Source: Gp7-AA10 sp035636095 (GTDB lineage Bacteria > Acidobacteriota > Thermoanaerobaculia > Gp7-AA8). Taken from it: a stretch of 64,000 bases of DNA. The stretch lies in assembly GCA_035636095.1 (NCBI GenBank), contig DASPZU010000088.1, positions 21,552 to 85,551 of the forward strand, read 5' to 3'. The translations under genes and the position numbers were made by a program. Positions 33,447 to 42,146 of this stretch are shown piece after piece (positions within the stretch are counted from its first letter, which is position 1; every line of letters starts with the position of its first letter). The notes beneath the pieces are model-generated. The model did not search any database and was not told the DNA's origin. It was given only the letters and a program-made list of their open reading frames with translations.

Positions 33447-34153
33447 CAGATGAGCTCTCTCGATCGGAGCCGGCGCACGAACTTTTCGATGCGGCCGCGC
33501 TCCTCTTCAGTCACTCCCAAAAAATGTAATCCGTATTTTGCGGTGGTACCAACAAATTCGGCGCGCAAAACTTCCGATTCGATCTGCATCGGCTTCTGCT
33601 CGCCGGGTAAATAGAAATGCAACCGCAGCTTGCCCTCGCCGGGAAGGACGCGATCGAGCTCCAGCAGCATGCCGGTCGAGGAGATGTTCAGGCTTCGGCC
33701 GATCAGGAATCGTCCGTTCTTTTCGAGCGAAACTTCGATGCGCGTGAGTGTACGCAATTCGCGACGGGTGGGGATGCTGGTCAGCCGCGTGATCTTGGCG
33801 TCGAGATCGTTGCGCTGGAGCGGACGATAGATCACGTCGTTGCAGCCGGCGGCCAGGCACAGGTCCTGATGTTGATCGTTCTCGCGATCGCAGACCAGGA
33901 GCAGCGAGATGCCGCGCGTCCGCTCGTCGTTGCGGATTTCGCGACAGAATTCCGGCGCCGACATGTCGAACAGATCGAAGCCGAACATGATGAGCTGCGG
34001 CTGCTCGTCGCGCGCCTTCTGCAATCCTTCGCTTCCCGCCAGCGCGGTCGTGACCAGCGCCTCGCGGCGCCGCAGGATCGTCTCCTGGAACAGCAGTGCC
34101 CCGCGCGATTGATCGACGAGAAGAATGCGTCCGACATCCGTAGCGGTGGTCAT
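33446..34153 (-). CDS. Degenerate receiver-PilZ domain protein
   Basis: 235 residues. Residues 8-125 are receiver-like (ILLVDQSRGALLFQETIL; LIMFGFDLFDMSAPEF; VIYRPLQRNDL), but the phosphoacceptor Asp position is Gly in LIMFGFDLFDM and the switch Lys is Arg, so phosphorylation is unlikely. Residues 130-230 are a PilZ domain with the c-di-GMP motifs R-x3-R (TRRELRTLTR) and NISSTGM. It thus looks like a c-di-GMP receptor with an inert receiver used for binding. It overlaps nifS and the TPR gene by 1 nt each. The GGDEF protein at 1931-3220 is a possible c-di-GMP source. Confidence 0.85.
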   Translation of the reverse strand: MTTATDVGRILLVDQSRGALLFQETILRRREALVTTALAGSEGLQKARDEQPQLIMFGFDLFDMSAPEFCREIRNDERTRGISLLLVCDRENDQHQDLCLAAGCNDVIYRPLQRNDLDAKITRLTSIPTRRELRTLTRIEVSLEKNGRFLIGRSLNISSTGMLLELDRVLPGEGKLRLHFYLPGEQKPMQIESEVLRAEFVGTTAKYGLHFLGVTEEERGRIEKFVRRLRSRELI

Positions 34154-35286
34154 TAAGCGGCCGAGATCTCACGCAGTCTGGCGACGACTCGTTTGAGATC
34201 GTCGACCAGCATGCCCATATGTTCCGCAGTGTTCGACTTGCCGAGGCCGAAGCGAATCGAGCCGATGGCGGAGGGTTCCGCAACGCCGATCGCCATCAAA
34301 ACCGGCGACGGCCCACGCTCGCCCGAACTGCACGCCGATCCCGATGACAGCGAGAAGCGGCGCATGGCCACGATCAGCGACTCCGCCTCGATGCGGTCGA
34401 AACTGACGTTTAGATTGCCCGGCAATCTTAACTCGCGCGGGCCGTTGACGGAAGCGCCGGCGATCTCCGCCGTCAGGCGATCCCAAAGTTCATTGCGAAG
34501 GGCAGTGAGTCGCTCCCCTTCCTCCGCCATCTCGTCCTTTCGAATGCGAAATGCCGTCGCCATGCCGATCACGCCCGGGGCGTTCACCGTGCCCGATCGG
34601 ACTCCCTTTTCCTGCCCCCCTCCCAAAATCAACGGCTCGACGCGCACACTCCTCCTGACATACAGACCGCCGATTCCTTTGGGCCCATAGATTTTGTGGG
34701 CCGACCACGAGGCCAGATCGACCTCGGCGAGGTTGACGTCAATTTTGCCAGCAGCCTGGGTGATGTCGCTGTGATACAGAACACCACGCTCTCTGCAGAT
34801 GGCCGCAAATTCGCCAATGGGCTGGATGGTTCCGATTTCGCCGTTTGCGGCCTCGATCGAGACGAGCTTCGTATTCGGACGGATCGCCGCCCGCAGTTTC
34901 GCCGGATCGAGGAAGCCTTCTCGATCGGGCTGCAGAATCGTCAGCTCCACGCCTCTTTTCTCGAGTCGTTTCGCCGGCGCCAGCACCGATTTGTGCTCGA
35001 TGGCGGAAGTGATCAGATGGTCGCTGGCGGTGAGGGAATTGAGTGCGATGTTGTTCGACTCGGTGGCACCGGCGGTGAAGTAGATTTCGTTGGGCTGCAC
35101 TCTGAAAAAGCGCGCGATGCCGATGCGGGCATCTTCCACCGCGTTCGACGCGCGGCGTCCGTGCTCGTGAGTGAGAGAGGCCGGGTTTCCGAAGGTCGTG
35201 GAAAAGAACGGCAGCATGGCCTCGACGACGCGCGGATCACAGGGCGTCGTAGCATGGTGGTCGAGGTAAATCGGTGGCGCGGACAT
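34153..35286 (-). CDS. Cysteine desulfurase (NifS/IscS type)
   Basis: 377 residues. Opening IYLDHHATTPCDPRV, PLP His in TSAIEHKSVL, Schiff-base Lys in WSAHKIYGPKGIGG, and catalytic Cys in LSSGSACSSGERGPS on the mobile loop. It releases sulfur from cysteine for Fe-S clusters or tRNA thiolation. No iscU or mnmA is adjacent; the operon continues into the receiver-PilZ gene, an unusual pairing. The ATG at 35286 is 12 nt after TATTAT. Confidence 0.93.
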   Translation of the reverse strand: MSAPPIYLDHHATTPCDPRVVEAMLPFFSTTFGNPASLTHEHGRRASNAVEDARIGIARFFRVQPNEIYFTAGATESNNIALNSLTASDHLITSAIEHKSVLAPAKRLEKRGVELTILQPDREGFLDPAKLRAAIRPNTKLVSIEAANGEIGTIQPIGEFAAICRERGVLYHSDITQAAGKIDVNLAEVDLASWSAHKIYGPKGIGGLYVRRSVRVEPLILGGGQEKGVRSGTVNAPGVIGMATAFRIRKDEMAEEGERLTALRNELWDRLTAEIAGASVNGPRELRLPGNLNVSFDRIEAESLIVAMRRFSLSSGSACSSGERGPSPVLMAIGVAEPSAIGSIRFGLGKSNTAEHMGMLVDDLKRVVARLREISAA

Positions 35287-35297
35287 GGTCGAGGATC

Positions 35298-35304
35298 AAT
35301 AATA
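35298..35304. promoter_or_regulatory. Shared AT-rich -10 core between nifS and secreted protein
   Basis: The core AATAATA reads TATTAT on the minus strand (12 nt before ATG 35286) and AATAAT on the plus strand (6 nt before ATG 35310). 23 bp separate the start codons. Confidence 0.45.
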
Positions 35305-35309
35305 ACGGT

Positions 35310-35720
35310 ATGCGAAATGCGCTCCTCATCGCCGCCATCGCTGCAACGGCATCGACTGCATTTGCCGCCGATCAAAAACTGTCCATCGGCATCCGCACCG
35401 ACGGCGCCCTCCGCGGAGACACCGCTGTGCTGGTGACCGTCAAGAACCTCACGCCGACAATCGTGACGGTTGGCAAAATTGCGGTTCGAAGCGCTTACAA
35501 CATGAATTTCATGCTGGTCCCGGTGACGAGAAAATTCGATCAGAAAATCGCGCCCGGGGCGACCTCCAGCTTCATCATGATGTCGCCCTCGCATTTGCAG
35601 AATGCTCGCAGGTCGGCTGCCCCAGCACCGATTGTCATCGAGGCGACCGTCGACGCCACCAGCTTCGACGGTCAGGCATTCCGCACCGTCCACAGGACGA
35701 GCGTGCTCTCCGCGCCCTAG
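35310..35720 (+). CDS. Small secreted hypothetical protein
   Basis: 136 residues. The signal peptide (NALLIAAIAATASTAFA, cleavage before ADQ) is followed by a single beta-sandwich-like domain of about 110 residues without cysteines (VLVTVKNLTPTIVTVGKI; TSSFIMMSPSHL), resembling intracellular-proteinase-inhibitor or Ig-like accessory folds by pattern only. Divergent from nifS; its stop shares CTAG with the convergent pcnB stop (35717-35720). Function unknown. Confidence 0.65.
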   Translation: MRNALLIAAIAATASTAFAADQKLSIGIRTDGALRGDTAVLVTVKNLTPTIVTVGKIAVRSAYNMNFMLVPVTRKFDQKIAPGATSSFIMMSPSHLQNARRSAAPAPIVIEATVDATSFDGQAFRTVHRTSVLSAP

Positions 35721-37003
35721 TGCGCGTGCCGACGCCGTCGACGCCGCGGATGCGGCTGGCGCGGCGCTTCTCCTTCGGCACGCTTGACGCGCAGCGCGAA
35801 CGATTGCCACTGGCGGAAGACCTCGACGTATTTGCCGGACGAGAACGCGTAAATCTCGAGCAGCGCCAACGCGTCGTTGAAGGGCTCGCGGTAGACGAAA
35901 CGGAATTGCGCGCGCCGGTCCGCCGGCGGCTCCAGCAGACGCCACAGCGTCTCGAGCGCCTGCTCGATCTGATGGCGCGTCGCGGCCGGCAACGCCATCC
36001 GCGCGCAAATCGGCTGAATCAGCTCGCGGATGAAGACCAGCACCTCGCCGATCCGCATCCGGCCATTTCGGCGACCTTCCTCGCGCTCGATCTCTTCGAT
36101 GACCCAGGGGAGCAGAAGGACCGAGAGAAGCACGGCGTCCGGAATCTTGCGGTCCGATTGTACGGTCCGATCGAGGACTTCCAGCATTTTCCAGAAGTAC
36201 GGAGCGCGCTCGCCCGCAATGGCGCGGAAAACCTCCGGCAGCAGCGGCTCGAGAAGACCGGTATCGACCATCAGGCGAAATGCGCCTCGCGACCATCCGC
36301 GTCGCAGCAGCTCGAGGATTTCCTCCGACACGCGATGCGGCGAGGCCTTCAGGATCTCGTGTTTGTGGCGGAGGATCGCTTGGTAGGTCTCATGCTCGAT
36401 GTCGAAGCCGAGTCGGGACGCGAATTCGATGGCGCGCATCATGCGGACCGGATCTTCGCGGAAGCGGATGTCGGGATCGCCGATCACGCGTACTTTTTTC
36501 TGATCGAGATCGGCAAGCCCGCCGATGAAGTCGATCACCGAGAAGTCGGCGATGTTGTAGAACAGCGCATTGATCGTGAAGTCGCGGCGACGCGCGTCCT
36601 GCAGCGGCGTGCCGAAGGTGTTGTCGTCGGTGATGAGCAGCTCCGCATTTTCCTCCGTCGGACGCTCGGGCTCGCGGCGGAAGGTCGACACCTCCACGAT
36701 CATGTCCTGAAAGATGATGTGCACCAGGCGGAAGCGGCGTCCGATGATGCGGCTGTTCCGGAAAAGACGGCGGATCTCGGCCGGATGGGCGTCGGTCGCG
36801 ACGTCGAAATCCTTGGGCGTGCGATTCATGAGCAGATCGCGCACGCTTCCGCCGCACAAATACGCCTGGTAACCGCTTCGATGCAGGCGGTAAAGGACCT
36901 TCAGGACGTTCTCGGGAATGCGACGGCGCGAAATCGAATGGCTGCTGCGGTCGACGACGACCGCCTGTTCACTTTCGCCGGTCGCACTTGCAGGTGCGCT
37001 CAT
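35717..37003 (-). CDS. pcnB: Poly(A) polymerase PcnB
   Basis: 428 residues. PcnB-type start SISRRRIPENVLKVLYRLHRSGYQAYLCGG is its N-terminal extent (residues 22-52); GGSVRDLLMNRTPKDFDVAT gives the nucleotidyltransferase signature and carboxylates. RRRDFTINALFYN and the basic C-terminal tail (PRQPHPRRRRRRHAH) are also PcnB-like. It adds A tails to RNA 3' ends, promoting decay. Last gene of a lipoprotein-lepB-pcnB run, overlapping lepB by 4 nt. A second class II enzyme is at 3251-4504. Confidence 0.88.
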   Translation of the reverse strand: MSAPASATGESEQAVVVDRSSHSISRRRIPENVLKVLYRLHRSGYQAYLCGGSVRDLLMNRTPKDFDVATDAHPAEIRRLFRNSRIIGRRFRLVHIIFQDMIVEVSTFRREPERPTEENAELLITDDNTFGTPLQDARRRDFTINALFYNIADFSVIDFIGGLADLDQKKVRVIGDPDIRFREDPVRMMRAIEFASRLGFDIEHETYQAILRHKHEILKASPHRVSEEILELLRRGWSRGAFRLMVDTGLLEPLLPEVFRAIAGERAPYFWKMLEVLDRTVQSDRKIPDAVLLSVLLLPWVIEEIEREEGRRNGRMRIGEVLVFIRELIQPICARMALPAATRHQIEQALETLWRLLEPPADRRAQFRFVYREPFNDALALLEIYAFSSGKYVEVFRQWQSFALRVKRAEGEAPRQPHPRRRRRRHAH

Positions 37004-37764
37004 GGGCTATAGCCGGTATCGGTCTCCGGAAGAATGGTTGGAGTGAAATGGTACTTGCTGTCGACGATGAAAAACGTCCGTTCCCAGCGGGTCTGCGTGA
37101 AAAAGTGAATGACGACGCCGCGGAGCTCTTTGAGCCGGGCCGAGGGAGGGCTGTCGGGCGGCGGCGGAATACTCGCGAAGGACCAGTACACCATGAACGC
37201 GCGTCCTTTGATCATTCCACGCGGCACCGTTCCCCAATAGCGTGAATCGCTGGAGCGGTCGCGATTGTCGCCCATCGCGAAGTATCGATCGGGCGGCACG
37301 GTGTACGGACCGAATTGATCGCGCGAGCGGTACGGCTCGGGCAGCGCCGGCTGGAGCGGAAAGACATTCGGATCGACGTGGACCACGTAGGGCTCGTCGA
37401 GCTGTTTGCCGTTGACCGAGACCTTTTTGTCGCGAATCTCGAGGATATCCCCGGGCATCCCGATCACGCGTTTGACGAAATCCGTGTCGGGCTGCAGCGG
37501 ATACCGGAACACGATGATGTCGCCGCGTTTGATGTCGCGCAGCGGAAGGCGTCCCTTCAGCGGGTCCGGCGCGGGACCGTAGATGAATTTGTTGACGATG
37601 ATGTGGTCGCCGACCTTCAGGTTGTCCTCCATCGATCCGGTCGGGATCTTGAAGGCCTGAAAGGCGAAGATTCTCGCGAAGTTGACGAAGATGACCGCGA
37701 TCAGCAGCGCTTCGTAGTATTCGCGGAACGTCGACTTTTTCTGCTTGGGTTCATCGGACGCCAT
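37000..37764 (-). CDS. lepB: Signal peptidase I
   Basis: 254 residues. One N-terminal membrane helix (ALLIAVIFVNFARIFAFQAF), catalytic Ser in KIPTGSMEDNL, catalytic Lys in DTDFVKRVIGMPGD, and box E GDNRDRSSDSRYWG. It removes signal peptides of exported proteins at the outer face of the inner membrane. It overlaps the upstream lipoprotein gene by 14 bp and pcnB by 4 bp. Confidence 0.95.
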   Translation of the reverse strand: MASDEPKQKKSTFREYYEALLIAVIFVNFARIFAFQAFKIPTGSMEDNLKVGDHIIVNKFIYGPAPDPLKGRLPLRDIKRGDIIVFRYPLQPDTDFVKRVIGMPGDILEIRDKKVSVNGKQLDEPYVVHVDPNVFPLQPALPEPYRSRDQFGPYTVPPDRYFAMGDNRDRSSDSRYWGTVPRGMIKGRAFMVYWSFASIPPPPDSPPSARLKELRGVVIHFFTQTRWERTFFIVDSKYHFTPTILPETDTGYSP

Positions 37765-38641
37765 TGATGTCCTTTATCGGAATTCCATGGTCGCTGCGGC
37801 CGCCAAAAACATAGATCCGCTGCGCGTCAATCCACGGTGTAGCGTCGACGGCTGCCCAGAACGCGTCATCCGGCGCACGCGGCATGATCGCACAAGCCAC
37901 GCGCTTGTTGCGCATCAGAGTGCCGCGGGCGTCATCCCACACAAATGGCGGATTCGCGATCCAGACCACCAGCGGGATCTTCTCCGTGTACCGAATCGTC
38001 TTCGGCCGAAGCATCAGGGCGCCGTCCAGCGGCAGGGCAGCAAGGTCGAGCTTCACCTCGGGAGGGACATCAATGCGAAGCGCATGACCGTCAAAGTTCA
38101 CCGATTCGATGCGCTCCGACGCGTCGGCACTGCTGAGCACGACAAAGTAGCGTTCGGCCGGCGGATCCCACGCCAGAGCACGCACTGTCGCATAGGGAAA
38201 GCCGACGCTCAACTGTGTCGCTGTCGGGATGTGCACCGTCCGCACGACGTCGCCCGCCTTCCCGTGAACGATGAACGCGACTTTGTTGCCTCGAGGCGCC
38301 CACACCGGATCGGTCTCATCCGCAGGGTCCTCGGGAATCCAGTGGATCTCGCTTCCCTCCAGCGCGACCAGGCCGATGTCGAAGTTGTCGCTGCGCTTCG
38401 CGGCAAAGACGACCTCTCCCCTGTCGAGCGAAACGTCGAAGGATTGGATCGCAGCGAATTTCGGCGTCAGCTCTTTGCCGCCGTTGACGAGCTTGCCGTC
38501 GACGATTTTCACCTTGCTGACCGCGCGCCTGGCGCACTCGACTTTCGCGCAAGGGTCGCCGATCGTCGCCGCTCCTGGCACTCGGGACGTCGTGCCGCAA
38601 TGCACCAATAATAGAAACAGAAGCCACGTCCGGACCCGCAC
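37751..38641 (-). CDS. Lipoprotein with propeller-like repeats
   Basis: 296 residues from GTG 38641; TTG 38644 is an alternative. Short leader with lipobox-like LLLVHC (Cys about 15). The mature part carries TolB/WD40-like repeat strands (FDVSLDRGEVVFAAKRSDNFDIG; DETDPVWAPRGNKVAFIVHG; RALAWDPPAERYFVVL), suggesting one partial beta-propeller. TAGAAT ends 8 nt before the GTG start. First gene of the lepB-pcnB operon. Function unknown. Confidence 0.68.
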   Translation of the reverse strand: MRVRTWLLFLLLVHCGTTSRVPGAATIGDPCAKVECARRAVSKVKIVDGKLVNGGKELTPKFAAIQSFDVSLDRGEVVFAAKRSDNFDIGLVALEGSEIHWIPEDPADETDPVWAPRGNKVAFIVHGKAGDVVRTVHIPTATQLSVGFPYATVRALAWDPPAERYFVVLSSADASERIESVNFDGHALRIDVPPEVKLDLAALPLDGALMLRPKTIRYTEKIPLVVWIANPPFVWDDARGTLMRNKRVACAIMPRAPDDAFWAAVDATPWIDAQRIYVFGGRSDHGIPIKDINGVR

Positions 38642-38649
38642 CAAAATTC

Positions 38650-38655
38650 ATTCTA
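38650..38655 (-). promoter_or_regulatory. TAGAAT -10 of the lipoprotein-lepB-pcnB operon
   Basis: On the minus strand TAGAAT (38655-38650) ends 8 nt before GTG 38641, and only 5 nt before TTG 38644. The spacing decides in favour of GTG. Confidence 0.5.
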
Positions 38656-38682
38656 ACACGTTGAAAATAAAAGGCCAAATGT

Positions 38683-39543
38683 ATGGCCAAGGCTTTGCAA
38701 ATAAATAGCGTCATGGATCTTCAAGATCAGTTGATCGAATCCTCAAAAGAGCGGCGCGGCAAAGGCGCCGGAAAGTTCTCGATCGCTTCGATCGCTCTTC
38801 ACGGCTTCATGATCGCCGGCATTCTGTTCATGTCGGCGACGGCGACGCACAAGGTGGCCGCCGAAAAGCCGATCCGCGCGTTCCTGGCCTCCAACGCCGC
38901 CCCGCCTCCGCCGCCACCACCCCCGCCGGCTGCCTCGAGCGCGCCGCGTTCGACGCCGACGATCAAGCCCGTGCAGATTCCGAAGTCGTCATTCGTCCAG
39001 CCAACCGAAATCCCGAAGGAGCTGCCGAAGGTGGAGGCGCCGATGACGTCCGCGACGAACGTCGCCCCATCGCAGCCAAGTGAGCCTGCTGGAGAGCCGG
39101 GCGGCGTTCCTGGTGGCGTCGCAGGCGGTGTTCAGGGCGGGGTGCAGGGAGGCGTGGTGGGCGGGACGGTGGGCGGACAACTGGGCGGTGTGCTGGGTGG
39201 GGCGGTGGGCGGAACGGGTGAGGCCAAAGAGCCGGAACCCCCTAAACCTGAAGGACCGCTGCGTGTCGGCGGCGACGTCAAGGCGCCGGTCGTCATCAAG
39301 CGTGTCGAGCCGATGTACCCCGACACCGCGCGCAAGGCGAAGATCGCCGGCGTGGTGATCGTGGAGGCGATCATCGACAAGGACGGAAACGTCGACAAAG
39401 CGAAAGTGCTGAAAGGTCTTTCGATGGGCCTGAGCGAAGCGGCAATCGAAGCGGTCAAGCATTGGAAGTTCAAGCCGGGAACGTTGAATGGTGAACCGGT
39501 CGACGTCATCTTCAATCTGACCGTCAACTTCAAATTGGAATGA
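38683..39543 (+). CDS. TonB-family energy transducer with Gly-rich linker
   Basis: 286 residues. N-terminal cytoplasmic stretch, one membrane helix (FSIASIALHGFMIAGILFM), a polyproline segment (PPPPPPPPP), a linker of about nine four-residue repeats (GGVP, GGVA, GGVQ, GGVV, GGTV, GGQL) at residues 143-184, and a C-terminal TonB domain (VEPMYPDTARKAKIAGVVIVEAIIDKDGNV is residues ~206-235). It would couple the proton-motive force to outer-membrane receptors. ExbB/ExbD are not adjacent. A second TonB-type protein is at 55760-56470. Confidence 0.87.
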   Translation: MAKALQINSVMDLQDQLIESSKERRGKGAGKFSIASIALHGFMIAGILFMSATATHKVAAEKPIRAFLASNAAPPPPPPPPPAASSAPRSTPTIKPVQIPKSSFVQPTEIPKELPKVEAPMTSATNVAPSQPSEPAGEPGGVPGGVAGGVQGGVQGGVVGGTVGGQLGGVLGGAVGGTGEAKEPEPPKPEGPLRVGGDVKAPVVIKRVEPMYPDTARKAKIAGVVIVEAIIDKDGNVDKAKVLKGLSMGLSEAAIEAVKHWKFKPGTLNGEPVDVIFNLTVNFKLE

Positions 39544-39606
39544 GGAGGGGTACGAATGCCACGAGGATCAAGGACGGGCGAAGGTAATGCACGTGGTTGC
39601 GTAGAT

Positions 39607-39650
39607 GCGCGGTCTCGCGGTGATGTACTGCCAGACCGCGAGACCGCGAA
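39607..39650. repeat. Tandem-arm hairpin repeat, GGTCTCGC words
   Basis: Left arm CGCGGTCTCGCGG and right arm CCGCGAGACCGCG with a second partial unit each side and a loop of about 12 nt. It lies between the convergent TonB and P5C dehydrogenase genes and shares its word with 28935-29012. The rest of the 110 bp gap holds nothing recognised. Confidence 0.8.
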
Positions 39651-39653
39651 ACC

Positions 39654-41282
39654 TCAGTCCCCTCCGCGATCCACGGTCATCGGCTGCGTACCAACCTTCC
39701 TCGAAATCGCCTTCGCCTGCAGGAAGAGGCCGAGGTAATCGCGGCCGCCGGCTTTCGAGTCGGTTCCCGACATGTTGAATCCGCCGAATGGATGCACGCC
39801 CACCAGCGCACCCGTCGATTTGCGATTGAAGTAGAGATTGCCGACGAAGAATTCGTCCTGCGCGCGCCGGATTTTGTCGGGATTGTCGGTGAAGACAGAG
39901 CCCGTCAATCCGAACTCGGTATCGTTCGCGATGCGCAGCGCGTCATCAAAGTTTTTCGCTTTGATCACCGCCAGCACCGGTCCGAAAATCTCTTCCTGCG
40001 CGATGGTCGCATGCGGATCGACATCTGCGATCACGGTCGGCTCGACGAAGTAGCCATCCTCCGCGCGCACTTTGCCGCCTGCAACCAGGCGCCCTTCCGA
40101 GGTCCCTTTGTCGATGTACTCCTTGATCTTGCGCATTGCCGATTCGCTGACAACCGGACCGATCTGCGCGTCGCTTCGCTCCGGAGGCCCAAGGCGAAGG
40201 GCCTTCGTTTTCTCGACCACCATGGGCACGAACTTGTCGTAGATCGCTTCGTCGACGATCAGCCGCGAGCACGCAGAGCATTTCTGTCCCTGAAATCCAA
40301 ACGCCGACGCAACCACCGCCGAAGCTGCGTCGTCGAGATTCTTCGTTTCACGATCGACGATGATGGCGTCCTTGCCACCCATCTCGGCGACGACGCGTTT
40401 GATCCAGACCTGACCCTTGCGGGGCTTGGCCGCTTCTTCGTTAATGTGTAGTCCGACTTCCTTCGAGCCGGTGAACGAGATGAATCGGATCTTCGGATGC
40501 TGGATGAGCGGATCGCCGACTTCGCCGCCCGAGCCGCTGAGGAAATTGACAACCCCCGCCGGCATGCCGGCTTCTTCGAGGAGTGCAAAAAAGCGATACG
40601 CGATCCACGGCGCATCCGACGAAGGTTTCAGCACCACGGCGTTGCCGGTGACGACGGCCGCCGATGTCATGCCGGCCATGATCGCGAGCGGAAAGTTCCA
40701 GGGCGGAATCACGGCGCCGACGCCTAACGGAATGTAGACCAGCGCGTTGTCCTCCGATTCGATTCTTGTGATCGGTTGCTGGCCGCCGTAGCGATAAGCC
40801 TCGCGGGCATAGAACTCGAGAAAGTCGATGGCCTCGGCAGTGTCGGCATCCGCTTCCGGCCAGGTTTTGCCGACTTCGTAAATCATCGTCGCGGAGAATT
40901 CGTGTTTGCGCTGGCGCATCAGGTCCGCGGCTTTGAGCAAAAGTCCGGCCCGGACATTGACCGGTGCGCGCTTCCACGTTTCAAAGGCCTTCCACGCCGC
41001 GCCGATCGCCTGCTCCACGTGCGCTTTCGTGCCCTTTTGGAATTTGCCGAGGAGCTGGCCATTGTGAGAGGGATTGGTGGAATCGTACGTTTTGAGACCG
41101 GTGATGCGCTGGCCGCCGACGACGAGCGGATACTCGCGTCCGAACTCGGCTTTCACTTTTTCGAGCGCCGTTTCCATCGCCGAACGGTTGTGCGGTTTGC
41201 TAAAGTCGGTCAGCAGCTCGTTGCGGAATTCGCTCAGCGTGCGATTCTGCGCGGTCGGCTCGGTCATCAATTCCGTTGGCAT
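39654..41282 (-). CDS. 1-pyrroline-5-carboxylate dehydrogenase
   Basis: 542 residues, the length of the RocA/PruA type. Aldehyde dehydrogenase hallmarks: PPWNFPLAIMAG, SFTGSKEVG, catalytic Glu in VAEMGGKDAI, catalytic Cys in GFQGQKCSACSRLI, and EEIFGPVLAVI. It oxidises glutamate semialdehyde to glutamate in proline or arginine catabolism. A proline dehydrogenase gene is not adjacent. The start is supported by Shine-Dalgarno GGAGGG 4 nt upstream of ATG 41282. Confidence 0.92.
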   Translation of the reverse strand: MPTELMTEPTAQNRTLSEFRNELLTDFSKPHNRSAMETALEKVKAEFGREYPLVVGGQRITGLKTYDSTNPSHNGQLLGKFQKGTKAHVEQAIGAAWKAFETWKRAPVNVRAGLLLKAADLMRQRKHEFSATMIYEVGKTWPEADADTAEAIDFLEFYAREAYRYGGQQPITRIESEDNALVYIPLGVGAVIPPWNFPLAIMAGMTSAAVVTGNAVVLKPSSDAPWIAYRFFALLEEAGMPAGVVNFLSGSGGEVGDPLIQHPKIRFISFTGSKEVGLHINEEAAKPRKGQVWIKRVVAEMGGKDAIIVDRETKNLDDAASAVVASAFGFQGQKCSACSRLIVDEAIYDKFVPMVVEKTKALRLGPPERSDAQIGPVVSESAMRKIKEYIDKGTSEGRLVAGGKVRAEDGYFVEPTVIADVDPHATIAQEEIFGPVLAVIKAKNFDDALRIANDTEFGLTGSVFTDNPDKIRRAQDEFFVGNLYFNRKSTGALVGVHPFGGFNMSGTDSKAGGRDYLGLFLQAKAISRKVGTQPMTVDRGGD

Positions 41283-41318
41283 CGTTCCCTCCGGCGTCCT
41301 TGTTGCAGCGGAAGCGGT

Positions 41319-42038
41319 ATGTACTCGAAATATCCATGCCACGCAACGTGCGCCCTGGCGCTGCTATTCGCGCTCGGGTGCGCGCCGGCCGGGCCGTGGC
41401 AGAACGAGCCGGTGGGCAGCGAGATCAACATGGCTTTCGCAGTCCGAAACAATCTTCTATTTCTCGATGGCGCAACAATCGACGGACGCCACGGACGTTT
41501 TCTCATCGGCTCAGCGCAGTCCCGGACGGTAGTCGATCCGAAGTTTGCGATCGAGGGGTTGCATTCGCTGCAACTGAGTGGGCGCGAATCGCTTCGATTC
41601 ATGCCCGTAGTCACCGACCTCGGAGGAATCGCAGACGGCATCGTCGGGAAAGACATCTGGGGTAGTCACGCCATCACGATCGATTATCGCGCCGGCCTGC
41701 TGACATTTCAAAGGGAAGGCATGCATCCGGAGCTCATGATCGTCTATCGCTACAGCGACGATCCAACCATCAATGTCGTCATCGACGGCCGCGTCACCCC
41801 GGCCATCGTCGATACGACCTCGCCGGACTCACTCGTCCTGCCGCGCACTTCGCCGGGGCCGGGTCGAAGAAACGCGCACATTCAAATCGCGGACACCGAT
41901 TTCGGGAACGTCGATGTCCGCGTGGCGGATGTCTCGGCGCCGCGCGTCGGCAATCGGCTGCTGTCGCGGTTCCTGATTTCGATCGACTACGGCCGGCATC
42001 AGGTCGGCCTGTGGCGCGACCCGCGGATCGCGCTGTAG
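41319..42038 (+). CDS. Lipoprotein with retropepsin-like aspartyl protease fold
   Basis: 239 residues. Leader with lipobox LFALGC. The mature protein has paired strands similar to bacterial retropepsin-like proteins: FLDGATIDGRHGRFLIGSA and, later, TPAIVDTTSPDSLVLPRT, where the usual catalytic DTGS/DTGA is DTTS. The first half lacks a clear second motif, so protease activity is uncertain. Divergent from the dehydrogenase gene. Its stop codon overlaps the first bases of a hairpin repeat. Confidence 0.65.
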   Translation: MYSKYPCHATCALALLFALGCAPAGPWQNEPVGSEINMAFAVRNNLLFLDGATIDGRHGRFLIGSAQSRTVVDPKFAIEGLHSLQLSGRESLRFMPVVTDLGGIADGIVGKDIWGSHAITIDYRAGLLTFQREGMHPELMIVYRYSDDPTINVVIDGRVTPAIVDTTSPDSLVLPRTSPGPGRRNAHIQIADTDFGNVDVRVADVSAPRVGNRLLSRFLISIDYGRHQVGLWRDPRIAL

Positions 42039-42115
42039 GTTGCTGGGTTGCTGAGTTGCTAGGTTGCCAGGTGAACAACCAAGCAACCAAGCAACCCAGC
42101 AACTCAGCAACCCAG
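42037..42115. repeat. Tandem-arm hairpin repeat, 8-nt word GGTTGCTG
   Basis: The left arm has four 8-mers (AGGTTGCT, GGGTTGCT, GAGTTGCT, AGGTTGCC). The right arm in reverse complement has five (GGGTTGCT, GAGTTGCT, GGGTTGCT, TGGTTGCT, partial). It starts on the last two bases of the preceding stop codon and ends just before TATAAT (42117-42122) upstream of the PIG-L gene. Confidence 0.92.
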
Positions 42116-42146
42116 TTATAATCGCAGCCGGTCCCCGGGGTCCCAA

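Noticed and set aside
39556..39738. Small plus-strand frame after the TonB gene
   Set aside because: Crosses a hairpin repeat and the dehydrogenase 3' end; no start signal or conserved feature.
40776..41318. Upstream extension of the lipoprotein frame at 41319
   Set aside because: Antisense to the P5C dehydrogenase; the lipobox leader begins at 41319.
42037..42115. Possible CRISPR array (short repeated words)
   Set aside because: Units are 8 nt, head-to-head inverted with no unique spacers and no cas genes.
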